Source: Bradyrhizobium sp. SRS-191 (GTDB taxonomy: Bacteria > Pseudomonadota > Alphaproteobacteria > Rhizobiales > Xanthobacteraceae). Taken from it: DNA of 64,000 bases. The notes under the pieces are model-generated. The model saw only the letters and a list, made by a program, of their open reading frames with translations. It ran no database searches and was not told the DNA's origin. Location: the NCBI RefSeq assembly GCF_024586915.1, contig NZ_JANBVS010000028.1, positions 1-64,000 of the forward strand, written 5' to 3'. Of the stretch, positions 7,736 through 16,897 are shown one piece after another. The position numbers and the translations under genes are program-made. The number at the start of each line of letters is the position of its first letter. The stretch's first letter is position 1.

Positions 7736-10267
7736 ATGGGTAAGGCAGTCTTTCCAAGGAGCTTGCGTGGAGCAAGCTGGCACGCAGAGGAACCGTCCGC
7801 TGAGATGTCCGGCGTGAAGGTCTCGGCGGTCGCGAGCCTGATCGCGGTCGCATCCTTCTCCAGTGCCGAAGCCCAGCAGGCGCCGCTGCCGTCCGTCAAC
7901 GTCGAAGCTCCGGTGGCGCGTCCCAAGCCGGCTGCCTCGCGCCCGAGCGCCGAGCAGATCCGCGCCCGCGACGCGATGCGCCGCGCGGCCCGTCAGCAGC
8001 AGCAGCAACAGGCTGCCGCGCCGAAGAGCAGCCTGCCGCCCGACCGCAACCCTTTCTCCAGCCCCGCCTCGGACTACAAGGGCGAGCGGCTGCAGGCCTC
8101 CGGCAAATTCCCGGAGAAGCTGCTCAACACGCCGAAGACCGTGACGGTTCTCAGCAAGGAGATCCTGGCTGACAAGAACTCCACCAGCCTGAAGTCCGCG
8201 GTGCTGTCGACCGCCGGCGTGACGCTCGGCACCGGCGAAGGCGGCAACGCGTTCGGCGACCGCTTCTTCATCCGCGGCTTCGACGCCCGCAACGACGTCT
8301 TCATCGACGGCGTGCGCGACGCCGGCGTCTCGGTGCGCGAGAACTTCTTCACCGAGCAGGTCGAGATCCTGCGCGGCCCGAACTCCTCCTTCGCCGGCCG
8401 CGGCACCACCGGCGGCGCGATCAACATCGTGACCAAGCAGGCCACCCCGGAGAGCAGCTTCTACAACATCGACACCACGCTTGGCACCGACCAGACCAAG
8501 CGCGTGGTCATCGACGTCAACCAGAAGATCACGCCGACCTTCGCGGCGCGCGTCGGCGGCCTGTTTCAGGATGCCGGCGTCGCCGGACGCGACTTCGTCA
8601 CCGACAAGCGCAATGGCGGCTTCATCGCCACCAAGTGGACGCCTCTCGACACCGTGACGCTGGTGACCAACTACATCCACACCGAGGTCTCGGGACGTCC
8701 TGACTTCGGCGTGCCGTATTATCGCCAGGCCGGCAACCTGACGCCCGGCGCACCGTTCCCGGAGGTCGGCTCGCCGCGCAACGCGTGGTATGGCTTCCTC
8801 AATCGCGACTTCCAGCGGATCGGACAGGATATCGGCACGTTCAATGCCGAGGTGAAGATCACGCCCGACCTGACGATCTCCGACAAGGTCAGGGTGTCGC
8901 GCTCGGTTCTGAACTACATCGGCACGCTGCCGGAAGGTGCGACCAACATCAATCCGCCATCCGCGGCGGTGATCCGCGCCAACCCGCAGAGCCGCTTCCA
9001 GCAGACCGACGTGCTGGCCAACCAGCTCGATGCCACCTACAAGTTCGACACCGGGGCCTTCAAGCACACCCTCGTCGCCGGCCTCGAAGTGTCGCAGGAA
9101 AAGGCACTCATCAACAGCTACACCGGGCTGACCTCCGAGCAGCAGGGCCTGGCGTTCTCGGGCGCAGGCTCGCTGTCGGGCGTGAGCGTGTTCAACCCGC
9201 AGTTCACGGATCTGCCGTTCGGCATTCCCTCGCTGAGCCAATTCCCGACCAACATCAAGATCGACACCGCGAGCTTCTACGCGCTCGATAGCGTCAACTA
9301 CCGGGATCTCGTCATCCTGAACGGCGGCGTCCGCTACGACAAATACGACGTGCGTGTGGATGGTTTCGGCACCGTGAACGGTGTTGCCAACGTGCCCGGC
9401 TCGACGGCAGCCTCGAGCGGCATGCCGAACTTCAACCTGGGACTGACGCTGAAGCCGGTGCCCTATGCCAGCTTCTATGCGGCCTATGCGACGTCGTCGA
9501 ACCCGGTCGGCGCGGAGTTCGACGGTCTCAGCGCCCAGTACGGCGGCATTTCAGCCGTGACGAATGGCGGTGCCAACCAGGTCTTCGGGCCGGAGAAGAA
9601 CACCTCTATCGAGATCGGCACCAAATGGGAGCTGCTCGACGGGCGGCTGCTGGTCACCGGCGCGCTGTTCCAGACCGAGAAGGAGAATGCCCGCGAGTCG
9701 TTCAACGTCACCAGCGCCAAGAATGCCACGGCAAACTGCCCCTATAACGTCACCACGGGCTCGGTGCCGTGTCTCTCGGCGGGCGCGGCCTACCGTATCC
9801 GCGGCATCGACATGCAGGCAGGCGGCAAGCTGACCGACAAATGGAGCATCTTCGGCGGCATCGTGCTGATGCAGTCCGAGGTGACGAAGTCGAACATCCT
9901 GCCGGCCAACACGGCGCTGTTCACCAGCAATGTCGGCCTTCAGCTCGCCAACACCGCGCACCAGTCGTTCAGCCTGCTGACGAAGTACCAGATCAACGAT
10001 ACCTGGGAGATCGGCGGCCAGGCCGTGTATCGCTCGAAGATCTTCGGCGGCACCTGGCTCGCGGCGAACCAGGGCACCGAGCTGCCGAGCTACTGGCGCT
10101 TCGATGCCTTCGCCGAAGCCAAGCTCGACAAGAATTGGACGGCGAAGCTGTTTGTTGCCAACATCTTCGACAAGCTCTACTACGACGCCTTCTATCAGAG
10201 TGCCACGCCGTTCACGTTGGTGGGACCGGGAAGAAGCGCATCGATCGTCCTGTCGGGCCGCTTCTGA
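7736..10267 (+). CDS. TonB-dependent siderophore receptor, Fiu/catecholate type (copy 2)
   Basis: This is an 843-residue outer-membrane ferric-siderophore receptor, closely related to the upstream copy along its whole length. The N-terminus (MGKAVFPRSLRG), the SGVKVSAVASLIAVASFSSAEA signal region, the Gln run, the plug (DRFFIRGFDARNDVFIDGV) and the barrel end (terminal Phe) all align. It differs in surface-loop regions, including an insertion with two cysteines (TANCPYN and SVPCLSAG) absent from copy 1, which suggests different ligand specificity. The Met at 7736 is 6 bases after GGGGTGG and mirrors the start chosen for copy 1; an in-frame ATG at 7721 is the alternative. The hydroxylase gene follows after 45 bases and is probably co-transcribed. 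Confidence 0.9.
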   Translation: MGKAVFPRSLRGASWHAEEPSAEMSGVKVSAVASLIAVASFSSAEAQQAPLPSVNVEAPVARPKPAASRPSAEQIRARDAMRRAARQQQQQQAAAPKSSLPPDRNPFSSPASDYKGERLQASGKFPEKLLNTPKTVTVLSKEILADKNSTSLKSAVLSTAGVTLGTGEGGNAFGDRFFIRGFDARNDVFIDGVRDAGVSVRENFFTEQVEILRGPNSSFAGRGTTGGAINIVTKQATPESSFYNIDTTLGTDQTKRVVIDVNQKITPTFAARVGGLFQDAGVAGRDFVTDKRNGGFIATKWTPLDTVTLVTNYIHTEVSGRPDFGVPYYRQAGNLTPGAPFPEVGSPRNAWYGFLNRDFQRIGQDIGTFNAEVKITPDLTISDKVRVSRSVLNYIGTLPEGATNINPPSAAVIRANPQSRFQQTDVLANQLDATYKFDTGAFKHTLVAGLEVSQEKALINSYTGLTSEQQGLAFSGAGSLSGVSVFNPQFTDLPFGIPSLSQFPTNIKIDTASFYALDSVNYRDLVILNGGVRYDKYDVRVDGFGTVNGVANVPGSTAASSGMPNFNLGLTLKPVPYASFYAAYATSSNPVGAEFDGLSAQYGGISAVTNGGANQVFGPEKNTSIEIGTKWELLDGRLLVTGALFQTEKENARESFNVTSAKNATANCPYNVTTGSVPCLSAGAAYRIRGIDMQAGGKLTDKWSIFGGIVLMQSEVTKSNILPANTALFTSNVGLQLANTAHQSFSLLTKYQINDTWEIGGQAVYRSKIFGGTWLAANQGTELPSYWRFDAFAEAKLDKNWTAKLFVANIFDKLYYDAFYQSATPFTLVGPGRSASIVLSGRF

Positions 10268-10312
10268 TCGCCCGACGACCCGAACCGGGGCACAAATCGA
10301 GTTGATGAGTTC

Positions 10313-11002
10313 ATGCTGATCTGTGTCCCCGGAATTCTGAGCAAAGACGATGTGGCGGACTTCCGCCGCATCATGGACCAAAGCGACTGGGAGGACGGCC
10401 GCTCGACCGCCGGCGCCCAGTCGGCCATGGTCAAGCGCAACGAGCAGCTGCCGCCCGACAGCGAGGTGGCGCGCAAGCTCGGCCACCGCATCATCTCGGC
10501 GATGACCGCCAATCCCCGCTTCCTCGCCGCCGCCATCCCGCAGCAAATCTTTCCGCCGCTGTTCAACCGCTACGCCGCCGACGCGGGCCATCATTTCGGC
10601 ATTCACGTCGACAATGCCGTGCGCGGCGACAAGCTGACGGGCCTGCGCATCCGCACCGACCTCTCGGTCACACTGTTTCTCTCCGAGCCTGAAGAATATG
10701 ATGGTGGCGAGCTCGTCATCGAGGATCTCTACGGCTCGCATGAGGTGAAGCTGCCGGCCGGCGATCTCGTGCTGTATCCCGCCTCCAGCCTGCACATGGT
10801 CACGCCGGTCACACGCGGCGTTCGCGTCGCCTCGTTCTTCTGGCTGCAGAGCATGATCCGCGATCCGCTCGCGCGCAGCATGATCTTCGATCTCGACACC
10901 ACGATCCAGGGTTTGTCGCAGCGATTGGGACGCGACGATCAGGAGATGGTGCGGCTGACCGGCCTCTATCACAACCTGATCCGCTATTGGGCCGAGGCCT
11001 GA
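10313..11002 (+). CDS. piuC: PKHD-type Fe(II)/2-oxoglutarate hydroxylase (PiuC/YbiX family)
   Basis: This is a 229-residue prolyl-4-hydroxylase-type dioxygenase. The iron ligands are visible as His98-x-Asp100 (GIHVDN) and His161 (SSLHMVTPV), with Arg171 (RGVR) as the expected 2-oxoglutarate contact. Family members sit beside Fiu/PiuA-type catecholate siderophore receptors, and the same pairing is seen here 45 bases after receptor 2. The substrate is not established; modification of the siderophore or receptor pathway is an inference. The start at 10313 gives the family N-terminus [10 protein letters not shown]. The upstream ribosome-binding site is weak, which may mean coupling to the receptor mRNA. 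A hairpin terminator lies about 80 bases downstream. Confidence 0.9.
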   Translation: MLICVPGILSKDDVADFRRIMDQSDWEDGRSTAGAQSAMVKRNEQLPPDSEVARKLGHRIISAMTANPRFLAAAIPQQIFPPLFNRYAADAGHHFGIHVDNAVRGDKLTGLRIRTDLSVTLFLSEPEEYDGGELVIEDLYGSHEVKLPAGDLVLYPASSLHMVTPVTRGVRVASFFWLQSMIRDPLARSMIFDLDTTIQGLSQRLGRDDQEMVRLTGLYHNLIRYWAEA

Positions 11003-11079
11003 GCACAATGTGCTGACGCTGCGCCCACCGCCTCGGTGCCGCGGCCACCGCCCTTACTCGCGTTGATTCCTGCTCGGCC

Positions 11080-11127
11080 ATGAACCGGTTGCCCTCTGCA
11101 GAGGCAAACCCGGTTCATCTATTTTTG
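11080..11127 (+). terminator. Intrinsic terminator after the PiuC-type gene
   Basis: The arms atgaaccgg (11080-11088) and ccggttcat (11110-11118) enclose a second inner dyad (tgcc-ctctgcagag-gca). The hairpin is followed by ctattttt. It lies 78 bases after the stop codon. Confidence 0.65.
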
Positions 11128-11784
11128 TGGCACCCTGCGGCCCCATGGAGGCCAGACCAGCGTTCCTTAACCGACGATTGTTTCCAGGTTGAGTTTTTCG
11201 CCGTCTCCACTGCTGTCACGCTCCGCGAAGGCGGAGCATCCAGTCCTCCGCGGCAGCAGAATTTGAACCGAGGTGTCGCGGCGTACTGGATCGTTCGCTT
11301 TCGCGGACGATGACAGCCGGGTCTACATGATCAATGTGCCCAGAATTATAGAAACGCGCATCGACACGCTCAGGCGTCCCAGCCCAACATCCCGCTGCGA
11401 GACGATGATGCATGATCAGGCACCATCGCCATCGTGTCGGGCACCGAATCATCAGCACGACATGCGACAGCAAAGCTGAACGAACGCGCCGCCCGCATTG
11501 CGCGCCATGTGGATCAGGGGCCGCGGCGGCGACTAATTAGAATTGATGCAAGTCCGAACCGCGGCATTTGCGTGGCCACCCCGTCGCGATGACCGTGCCT
11601 TGCCTGCAACACGCCCGCGCAAGCCAAGGCTTTCAGATAGTTAGACCCGAGCATCGCGCATCGCGCGGCGTTGTGACGGCAGCACGCGTCGATTCGATCC
11701 ATCGCATCGCACGCGCCGACGAGGTTGCCGACATCGATGTTTCCGCTTTGAGTCAACGCGCCGTCTCAAATCAGCCCCGTTAAG

Positions 11785-11801
11785 ACTAGAAGCATTACAG
11801 A
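11785..11801. promoter_or_regulatory. Weak Irr-box (ICE)-like sequence before exbB
   Basis: The bases actagaagcattacaga match TAGAA-N3-TT of the rhizobial Irr consensus TTTAGAA-N3-TTCTAAA in the left half (5 of 7) and only 4 of 7 on the right. It lies 31 bases upstream of the exbB start. Iron control of exbBD-tonB is expected in rhizobia; this site is only a candidate. Confidence 0.2.
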
Positions 11802-11831
11802 GAAGTTAACTACCAAGGGGTGTGCAGCAAC

Positions 11832-13151
11832 ATGTTCAGGAACGTTCTTTACGTAGGAGCGGTGATTGCCGCCGTTTCGGCCGGCGCACTTGCGCATGCC
11901 GAGCAGCCGGCCGCCGCGCCGAAGCCTGGCCAGGCTGCGACTGCGCCGCAGACCGCAACAACGACTCCGGCGAGCACCGCCGCAGCGAAGAGCGTCCCAA
12001 CTCCGACGGCAGCAGCCGCACCTCAGGCTCCGGCTCCCGTCAACACGGCCGCGGCGACCAGCGCCCCCGCAGCGTCGACCGCTCAACATGCCGCTCCGTC
12101 TCAGACGATGGCTCCGAAGCCTGTCACCACCGGACAAGCAACGACGTCGCCGGCTTCAGCGCAGACGGCGCAAGCGCAGCAGGTAACCGCCCCCGCCTCT
12201 GCCGCACCTGCGCCCGTTGCGACGACTCCCGCAGCAACGACCAGCGCGGCGCCGACGCCCGCCGCGACCACGGGCCAAGCGTCCGCAGCTGCGCCGTCCG
12301 ACGCGCAGGCGCCCGCCGCCACGGAAGCCGTGACGGACGCGGCCGCCGCCGACAAGCCGAAGGATCAGGCTGAGAAGCCGGCGCAATCCGCTGCACAAGC
12401 AGCAGCCCACGTGCCGCATGATCTGTCGCCGTGGTCGATGTTCCTCGCTGCCGACATCCTGGTGAAGTCGGTGATGATGGGCCTCGCACTGGCCTCGCTC
12501 GCCACCTGGACCGTGTTCATCGCCAAGACCGTCGAGTTCGCCGTTCTCCGCCGCAAGCTGAGCACCGCGCTGCGCAAGGTCGACGACGTGCGCTGGCTGT
12601 CTGAAGCCAAGCTCGCCCTGGGCTCGAAGCAGAGCGTGCTCACGGTGCTGATCGATGCAGCGATGCATGAGATCAGGATGTCGTCGGAGCTGCCGCCGCA
12701 CGGCGTCAACGAACGCGCCGCGTCGAGCTTCTCCGAGATCGTCCGCGCGGAAGGCCGCCGCTGCCGGACCGGCATGGGCCTGCTCGCCACCATCGGCTCG
12801 ATCTCGCCCTTCGTCGGCCTGTTCGGCACCGTGTGGGGCATCATGAACAGCTTCATCGGCATCTCGAAGTCGCAGACCACGAACCTCGCCGTGGTGGCCC
12901 CGGGCATCGCCGAGGCGCTGCTCGCCACCGCCATCGGCCTCGTGGCCGCGATCCCCGCGGTGATCATCTACAATCACTTCACCCGCGTGACAAAAGGCTA
13001 CATGGAGCTCGTCAACCGCTCCTCCGGCGCCACCGCCCGCATGCTGTCGCGCGATCTCGATCGCGGCCAGAGCCACCACACGCCGCAGGGCCGGAGCTTC
13101 GAGCCGATCCACGTCCACTCGTCGCCGCCGATGGCGCTGGCCGCGGAGTAA
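11832..13151 (+). CDS. exbB: TonB-system proton channel protein ExbB with long Ala/Pro/Thr-rich N-terminus
   Basis: This 439-residue inner-membrane protein forms the proton-conducting complex with ExbD that powers TonB. A signal peptide (MFRNVLYVGAVIAAVSAGALAHA) is followed by about 170 residues almost wholly Ala, Pro, Thr, Gln and Ser, then the MotA/TolQ/ExbB domain from about residue 200. The first core helix is LVKSVMMGLALASLATWTVF; the paired helices carry GLLATIGSISPFVGLFGTVWG and APGIAEALLATAIGLVAAIP. Core length is normal, while the low-complexity leader makes the protein much longer than E. coli ExbB, as in other rhizobia. The ATG at 11832 is 11 bases after AAGGGG; an in-frame GTG at 11820 overlaps that site and was rejected. 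exbD starts 6 bases after the stop. Confidence 0.92.
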   Translation: MFRNVLYVGAVIAAVSAGALAHAEQPAAAPKPGQAATAPQTATTTPASTAAAKSVPTPTAAAAPQAPAPVNTAAATSAPAASTAQHAAPSQTMAPKPVTTGQATTSPASAQTAQAQQVTAPASAAPAPVATTPAATTSAAPTPAATTGQASAAAPSDAQAPAATEAVTDAAAADKPKDQAEKPAQSAAQAAAHVPHDLSPWSMFLAADILVKSVMMGLALASLATWTVFIAKTVEFAVLRRKLSTALRKVDDVRWLSEAKLALGSKQSVLTVLIDAAMHEIRMSSELPPHGVNERAASSFSEIVRAEGRRCRTGMGLLATIGSISPFVGLFGTVWGIMNSFIGISKSQTTNLAVVAPGIAEALLATAIGLVAAIPAVIIYNHFTRVTKGYMELVNRSSGATARMLSRDLDRGQSHHTPQGRSFEPIHVHSSPPMALAAE

Positions 13152-13157
13152 CCGATC

Positions 13158-13607
13158 ATGGCTGTCTCTCTCTCGGAAGCCGATGGCGACGACGATCTCG
13201 GTGAATCCGCCGACATCAACGTCACCCCGTTCATCGACGTGATCCTGGTGCTGCTGATCATCTTCATGGTGGCGGCGCCGCTCTCGACGGTCGACGTTCC
13301 CGTCGACCTCCCGACATCGAGCGCGACGCCGCAGAAGAAGCCCGACAAGCCGATCTATGTCAGCATCAAGCCGGACCTCACGCTGTTCGTCGGCGAGGAG
13401 CAGGTGAAGCGGGCCAGTCTCGTGAGCACGCTCGAGCACATCCCTGATGCCGCAAAGGACAAGTTCATCTTCCTGCGCGCCGACCGCGGCGTCGCCTATG
13501 GCGAGCTGATGGACGTGATGGAGCTGCTGAGGACCGGCGGCTATCCGAAGATCAAGCTGGTCACGGTCGAAGGTGTCCCGCAGGCGGCAGCGCAAGCCGC
13601 CCATTGA
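13158..13607 (+). CDS. exbD: TonB-system protein ExbD
   Basis: This is a 149-residue ExbD/TolR-type protein. A short cytoplasmic N-terminus (SEADGDDDLGESADINVTP) precedes a single membrane helix, FIDVILVLLIIFMVAAPL, which contains the conserved proton-pathway Asp. A periplasmic domain of about 100 residues follows. It is the second gene of the exbB-exbD-tonB operon, 6 bases after exbB and 27 before tonB. Its length and motifs are normal for the family. Confidence 0.95.
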   Translation: MAVSLSEADGDDDLGESADINVTPFIDVILVLLIIFMVAAPLSTVDVPVDLPTSSATPQKKPDKPIYVSIKPDLTLFVGEEQVKRASLVSTLEHIPDAAKDKFIFLRADRGVAYGELMDVMELLRTGGYPKIKLVTVEGVPQAAAQAAH

Positions 13608-13634
13608 AACCAGTGAACCGACGGAAGTAGCAGA

Positions 13635-14423
13635 ATGGTCGAACACAAGTATCAAGGAGCGACCCGTCGCTTGTGGATCTCGGCGGCGATCGGAGCAATG
13701 ATGCTGCATGGCGGCGGCGCGGCGCTCGCGGTGGTTCATCTCAGCGGCCAGGACACCGAGGGCGGCCTCGGCGCGGCCGGTGCCGAATTCGCCCTCGAGA
13801 TGGCCTCGCCTCAGGTCGAGGAGAACGACCTTCCGCCCGGTCCCGACAGCGACGCGGCCGAGGCCGCGCCGGAACAGATGCAGCAGACCGCGGAGGTGAA
13901 GGAAACGGACGCGGTCAAGGACAAGCCGACCGAGACCGAGGAAGAAGCCGACCGCGTCGTCACGCAGAACGAGCCGAAGAAGCCCGAGAAGGAAGAGCAG
14001 CAGGAGGCCGCCCAGCAGGCCGAAGCCTCGGTGGCGTCGGCCGCGCAGCAGGAGTCGGCACGCAAGGCGCTCGACGAAGCCGCGCCGCCCGCGGAGACGG
14101 CCAAGGCGCCGAATGTCGGCCTCGGCAAGGACAAGCAGAAGCTGACCGAGAACTGGGGCCGCAAGATCAGCGCCTATTTCGAGCTGCACAAGCGCTACCC
14201 CGACGGCAAGAAGCACGCCGGCACGGTGAAGGTCGCGCTGGTGCTGAGCCGCGCCGGCAAGGTGATGTCGGCCTCGGTCATGCAGTCATGCGGCGACCCG
14301 ATGTTCGACGACGCGGCGATCTCGATGATCCGGCGCTCCGATCCGGTCCCGGCGCCGCCGTCCGGACTGACCGACGACCAGTTCAGCTTCAGCCTCGACG
14401 TGAACTTCAATCAGAAGAAGTAG
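13635..14423 (+). CDS. tonB: Energy transducer TonB
   Basis: This is a 262-residue periplasm-spanning protein that couples the ExbBD motor to outer-membrane receptors such as the two encoded upstream. It shows an N-terminal membrane anchor (about residues 13-37, LWISAAIGAMMLHGGGA), a Glu/Lys/Pro/Ala/Gln-rich extended linker (about 60-165), and a C-terminal TonB domain (about 170-262) with GTVKVALVLSRAGKV and the SCGDPMFDDAAI helix. It is the last gene of the operon and is followed by a good intrinsic terminator at 14460. Confidence 0.92.
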   Translation: MVEHKYQGATRRLWISAAIGAMMLHGGGAALAVVHLSGQDTEGGLGAAGAEFALEMASPQVEENDLPPGPDSDAAEAAPEQMQQTAEVKETDAVKDKPTETEEEADRVVTQNEPKKPEKEEQQEAAQQAEASVASAAQQESARKALDEAAPPAETAKAPNVGLGKDKQKLTENWGRKISAYFELHKRYPDGKKHAGTVKVALVLSRAGKVMSASVMQSCGDPMFDDAAISMIRRSDPVPAPPSGLTDDQFSFSLDVNFNQKK

Positions 14424-14459
14424 TCGCGCGTCGTTCGACGCGCAGATCTCCGGACTCGG

Positions 14460-14492
14460 CGGCGTTCGCGATTCTGCGGACGCCGTCTTTTC
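14460..14492 (+). terminator. Intrinsic terminator of exbB-exbD-tonB
   Basis: The arms cggcgttcgc (14460-14469) and gcggacgccg (14476-14485) pair over 10 bp with one G-T, have a 6-base loop and are followed by tcttttc. It lies 36 bases after the tonB stop. Confidence 0.75.
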
Positions 14493-14633
14493 GTGTGTGA
14501 ATGCGTCGTGATCGGGATCTCGGAACCGAGCGTTTCTCAAGAGCCTCTGGCTTTGGAGCTGTGTGCGCAGAGCGCTATGCGCGCCTACTTTCCCTCACAA
14601 CCACCTTCATTCGGGGGCGAGGCCGCAGGCCTC

Positions 14634-14738
14634 GAACCCGGAATCTCGAGTTGTCAGGATTCATGCAAGACAAGCTCGAGATTCCGGGTTCAATCGCCAA
14701 TGCGCAACAGCGCATCAGCGATTGCCCCGGAATGACGG
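14634..14738. repeat. Intergenic inverted-repeat element (family B, copy 1)
   Basis: The perfect 17-bp arms gaacccggaatctcgag (14634-14650) and its complement (14675-14691) surround a 24-base spacer. The outer half-arm ccccggaatgacgg follows at 14725-14738, while the matching left outer arm is degenerate (cattcgggggcg). A complete copy with identical inner arms is at 54464-54574. Confidence 0.75.
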
Positions 14739-14924
14739 CAAGAGCAGCTGATGGGATCTGGGAGCCTGGAAGTTCAGAAGACAATCGTAACGAGGCTGGA
14801 GCCGTTGCATGTGGCCCCCCCGGAGCAAGCAGGGACGCCCTAGGTAGCCGGGCAGACCCAGCCATGACGACGGAGAGAGAGCGGGCAAATCTGCTGGATC
14901 GCGCGGGAGTGATGCTAGGGCCGA

Positions 14925-16712
14925 TCAGTACTGCACCCTGGCGCCGACCTGCACCACCGTCGCCGACAGATTGTTCTCGCGGAAGTTCGAGCGCGTCTCC
15001 TCGCGCCGGACGCTGGCGCGGAACTGGAGCAGGCGGGAGAACTTGTAGAGCATGCCGAGCTCGACGAGATAGCGGTTGTCGACCCGGGTCGTCCCGGTGA
15101 ACGCGTCCTGGCCGTAGCCGGCGAGGAAGGTGCCGACCAGCCACGGCTCGAACTGGTGCTCGACGCCGACAGTGACGTCGCGCTTGAGCACGCCGGAGAT
15201 GCCGGGCTCGGTGATCTCGACCACCTGCGACTTCGCGCCGAACGCGATCGCCGTCTCCTTGGCGAACTGCCAGGTGAGATTGGCGTCCGCAATGAAGCCG
15301 TTGACCGGCTTGAGCATCGGATCCTGATAGCGGCGATTCAGATAGCCGACGGCGACGTCGCCGGTCAGCTTGTCCGCGTAGTTGAAGGTCACGCCCGCTT
15401 CGACCGCCGTGCCGGTGGAATCACGGCGGAAGCCCTCGGCGTCGACCGCGATGTCGTGAACGCGGCGGTCGACGGCGACGTCGACGAACGGCCGGATCTC
15501 CGGGGTGAGATTATAGGTGACGCGACTCTGCGAGCCGTACTGCACGAAGTTGCGATCGGCGTTGCTGACGATCTGGCCGTCCATCAGCGTCGCATTCTGG
15601 AACGCGACCCGGTCGATGGCGGCCTTGGTCGAGACCTCAAAATCCTCGAACCGCTTGGTGACGCCGGCGGAGCCGCCCACGGTGGAGGCCAGCGGAATCT
15701 TGGCGAAGCGGCCGGCGAAACGCGGCGTGCCGGGATCATCGGCATCGACGGCAACGTGGCCCTCGCCGTTGAGCGCAAACGTATCGGTGATGTCGTAGCG
15801 CCCATTCACCTTCGCGTCGACGGTGGGCCTCGAGAGCTGCCGGAGCTTGGCATAGTCGATGTAGCCGACGCGCACATCGGCGTTGAGCAGATGCTTCTCG
15901 AACTGAGAGCGCACGAGCAGGACCGGCGCAACGCTGACGAAGGCGGAGCCCTTGCCTTGCGGCACACGCCCGGGATTGCTGTCGAAGCCGGAGGACATCT
16001 CGAAGGCAGGCTTCAGAATGAAGTTTCCCACCGTGATGCCCTTGGGCTCGAAAGGGTCTTCCTCCATCATCGGCGGTGTCTGCGCCGGCTGCTCCTGAGG
16101 CTTCTGTCCTCGATTGACGGGCGGCAGCCGCATCTTCGGCCTGTCGGCTAGAACAGGCGGGATCGGCTGCGCATCCTGCCGCGGAATCGGCGGCAGATTG
16201 CGCGGCAGCACGCCGCGCGTCGCCGGCGGCGGACTGACGGCGAAGGCCAGCGCATCGAGGCAGCGATTGGGGACATTCGTCGTCGACAGCCGGCCCGGCG
16301 TCGACAGGCAGCCGCCGACCAGAAGGCCTGCCGAGGGCGCGCCGAAGAAGCCGTTGCGGACGGGGGCGAGACGCGGTGCGGGCTCGCGGCGCGCCGCCTG
16401 AGGCAGCGCACCGGCTCCCGGATCGATCGGCGAGCGCGTCGTCCGCGCCGGCGGTCGCTCCTCCATTTGCTCCGGCGCCTTCTGCTCAGGATCGGTCCCG
16501 CCAGGCGAGACGATCACCTGCGGAATGACCAGCGGGCCGCTGCCATTCGCCGGCCGCGCCGGCTGGCGGCGGCGATTGGGGACGACCACGACGGGCCCGC
16601 CCTCCGTGGTCCCGGGATCTGCATAGGCCCGGGCCTGCGTGCCGGGGATGACGGTCTGGCCGTAGGACGGCGCGATCCCGAACAGTGTCACGAGCAGCAC
16701 GGTGATCGCCAC
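14925..16712 (-). CDS. Outer-membrane beta-barrel protein with Pro-rich N-terminal half
   Basis: This 595-residue protein has a signal peptide (VAITVLLVTLFGIAPSYGQ), about 200 residues rich in Pro, Arg and Gln, and a C-terminal barrel of roughly 330 residues. The barrel shows alternating amphipathic strands and ends VQVGARVQY with a C-terminal aromatic, as in outer-membrane proteins. It resembles putative beta-barrel porin families such as BBP2, and function is unknown. Start: the GTG at 16712 sits 4 bases after GGAGGA and begins the signal peptide directly; upstream in-frame sequence is Arg-rich and implausible. One Cys pair (GGCLS and NRCLD) lies in the linker. The gene is convergent with tonB, and no neighbour dictates its role. 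Confidence 0.75.
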   Translation of the reverse strand: MAITVLLVTLFGIAPSYGQTVIPGTQARAYADPGTTEGGPVVVVPNRRRQPARPANGSGPLVIPQVIVSPGGTDPEQKAPEQMEERPPARTTRSPIDPGAGALPQAARREPAPRLAPVRNGFFGAPSAGLLVGGCLSTPGRLSTTNVPNRCLDALAFAVSPPPATRGVLPRNLPPIPRQDAQPIPPVLADRPKMRLPPVNRGQKPQEQPAQTPPMMEEDPFEPKGITVGNFILKPAFEMSSGFDSNPGRVPQGKGSAFVSVAPVLLVRSQFEKHLLNADVRVGYIDYAKLRQLSRPTVDAKVNGRYDITDTFALNGEGHVAVDADDPGTPRFAGRFAKIPLASTVGGSAGVTKRFEDFEVSTKAAIDRVAFQNATLMDGQIVSNADRNFVQYGSQSRVTYNLTPEIRPFVDVAVDRRVHDIAVDAEGFRRDSTGTAVEAGVTFNYADKLTGDVAVGYLNRRYQDPMLKPVNGFIADANLTWQFAKETAIAFGAKSQVVEITEPGISGVLKRDVTVGVEHQFEPWLVGTFLAGYGQDAFTGTTRVDNRYLVELGMLYKFSRLLQFRASVRREETRSNFRENNLSATVVQVGARVQY

Positions 16713-16897
16713 CGGCTCCTCCCGACACCGCAGGACGTCGCCACGAATGCGACGTCCCGGCGCGCTTGTCTCTCGTCCTGCTCGTTCCAAAAAGCACCGT
16801 CTCCATCGCGTGCGGCAGTTCTTCGAAGCTGAGGCTTCCGCGGTGACGTGCCGTGGGTCAGGACGCCGCGAAAGCCGTGAGGTCACCTGGGGTCACA

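Larger units (their letters stand above)
11003..11831. other. Long intergenic region before exbB
   Basis: No convincing gene is present in these 829 bases. The first part holds the terminator of the hydroxylase gene and the last 60 bases the exbB leader. The middle contains short frames with unlikely composition on both strands. It is less GC-rich than the flanking genes by eye. Confidence 0.5.
14424..14924. other. Convergent intergenic region with repeat
   Basis: These 501 bases lie between the ends of tonB and the outer-membrane protein gene. They hold the tonB terminator and a family-B inverted-repeat element. No gene is supported. Confidence 0.6.

Noticed and set aside
7499-9241. Minus-strand frame of 580 codons opposite receptor 2
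   Set aside because: Low-complexity composition and complete overlap with a well-supported receptor gene.
12156-14216. Minus-strand frame of 686 codons across exbB-exbD-tonB
   Set aside because: It spans three real genes and the intergenic gaps, and the product is Arg/Leu/Gly/Asp repeats.
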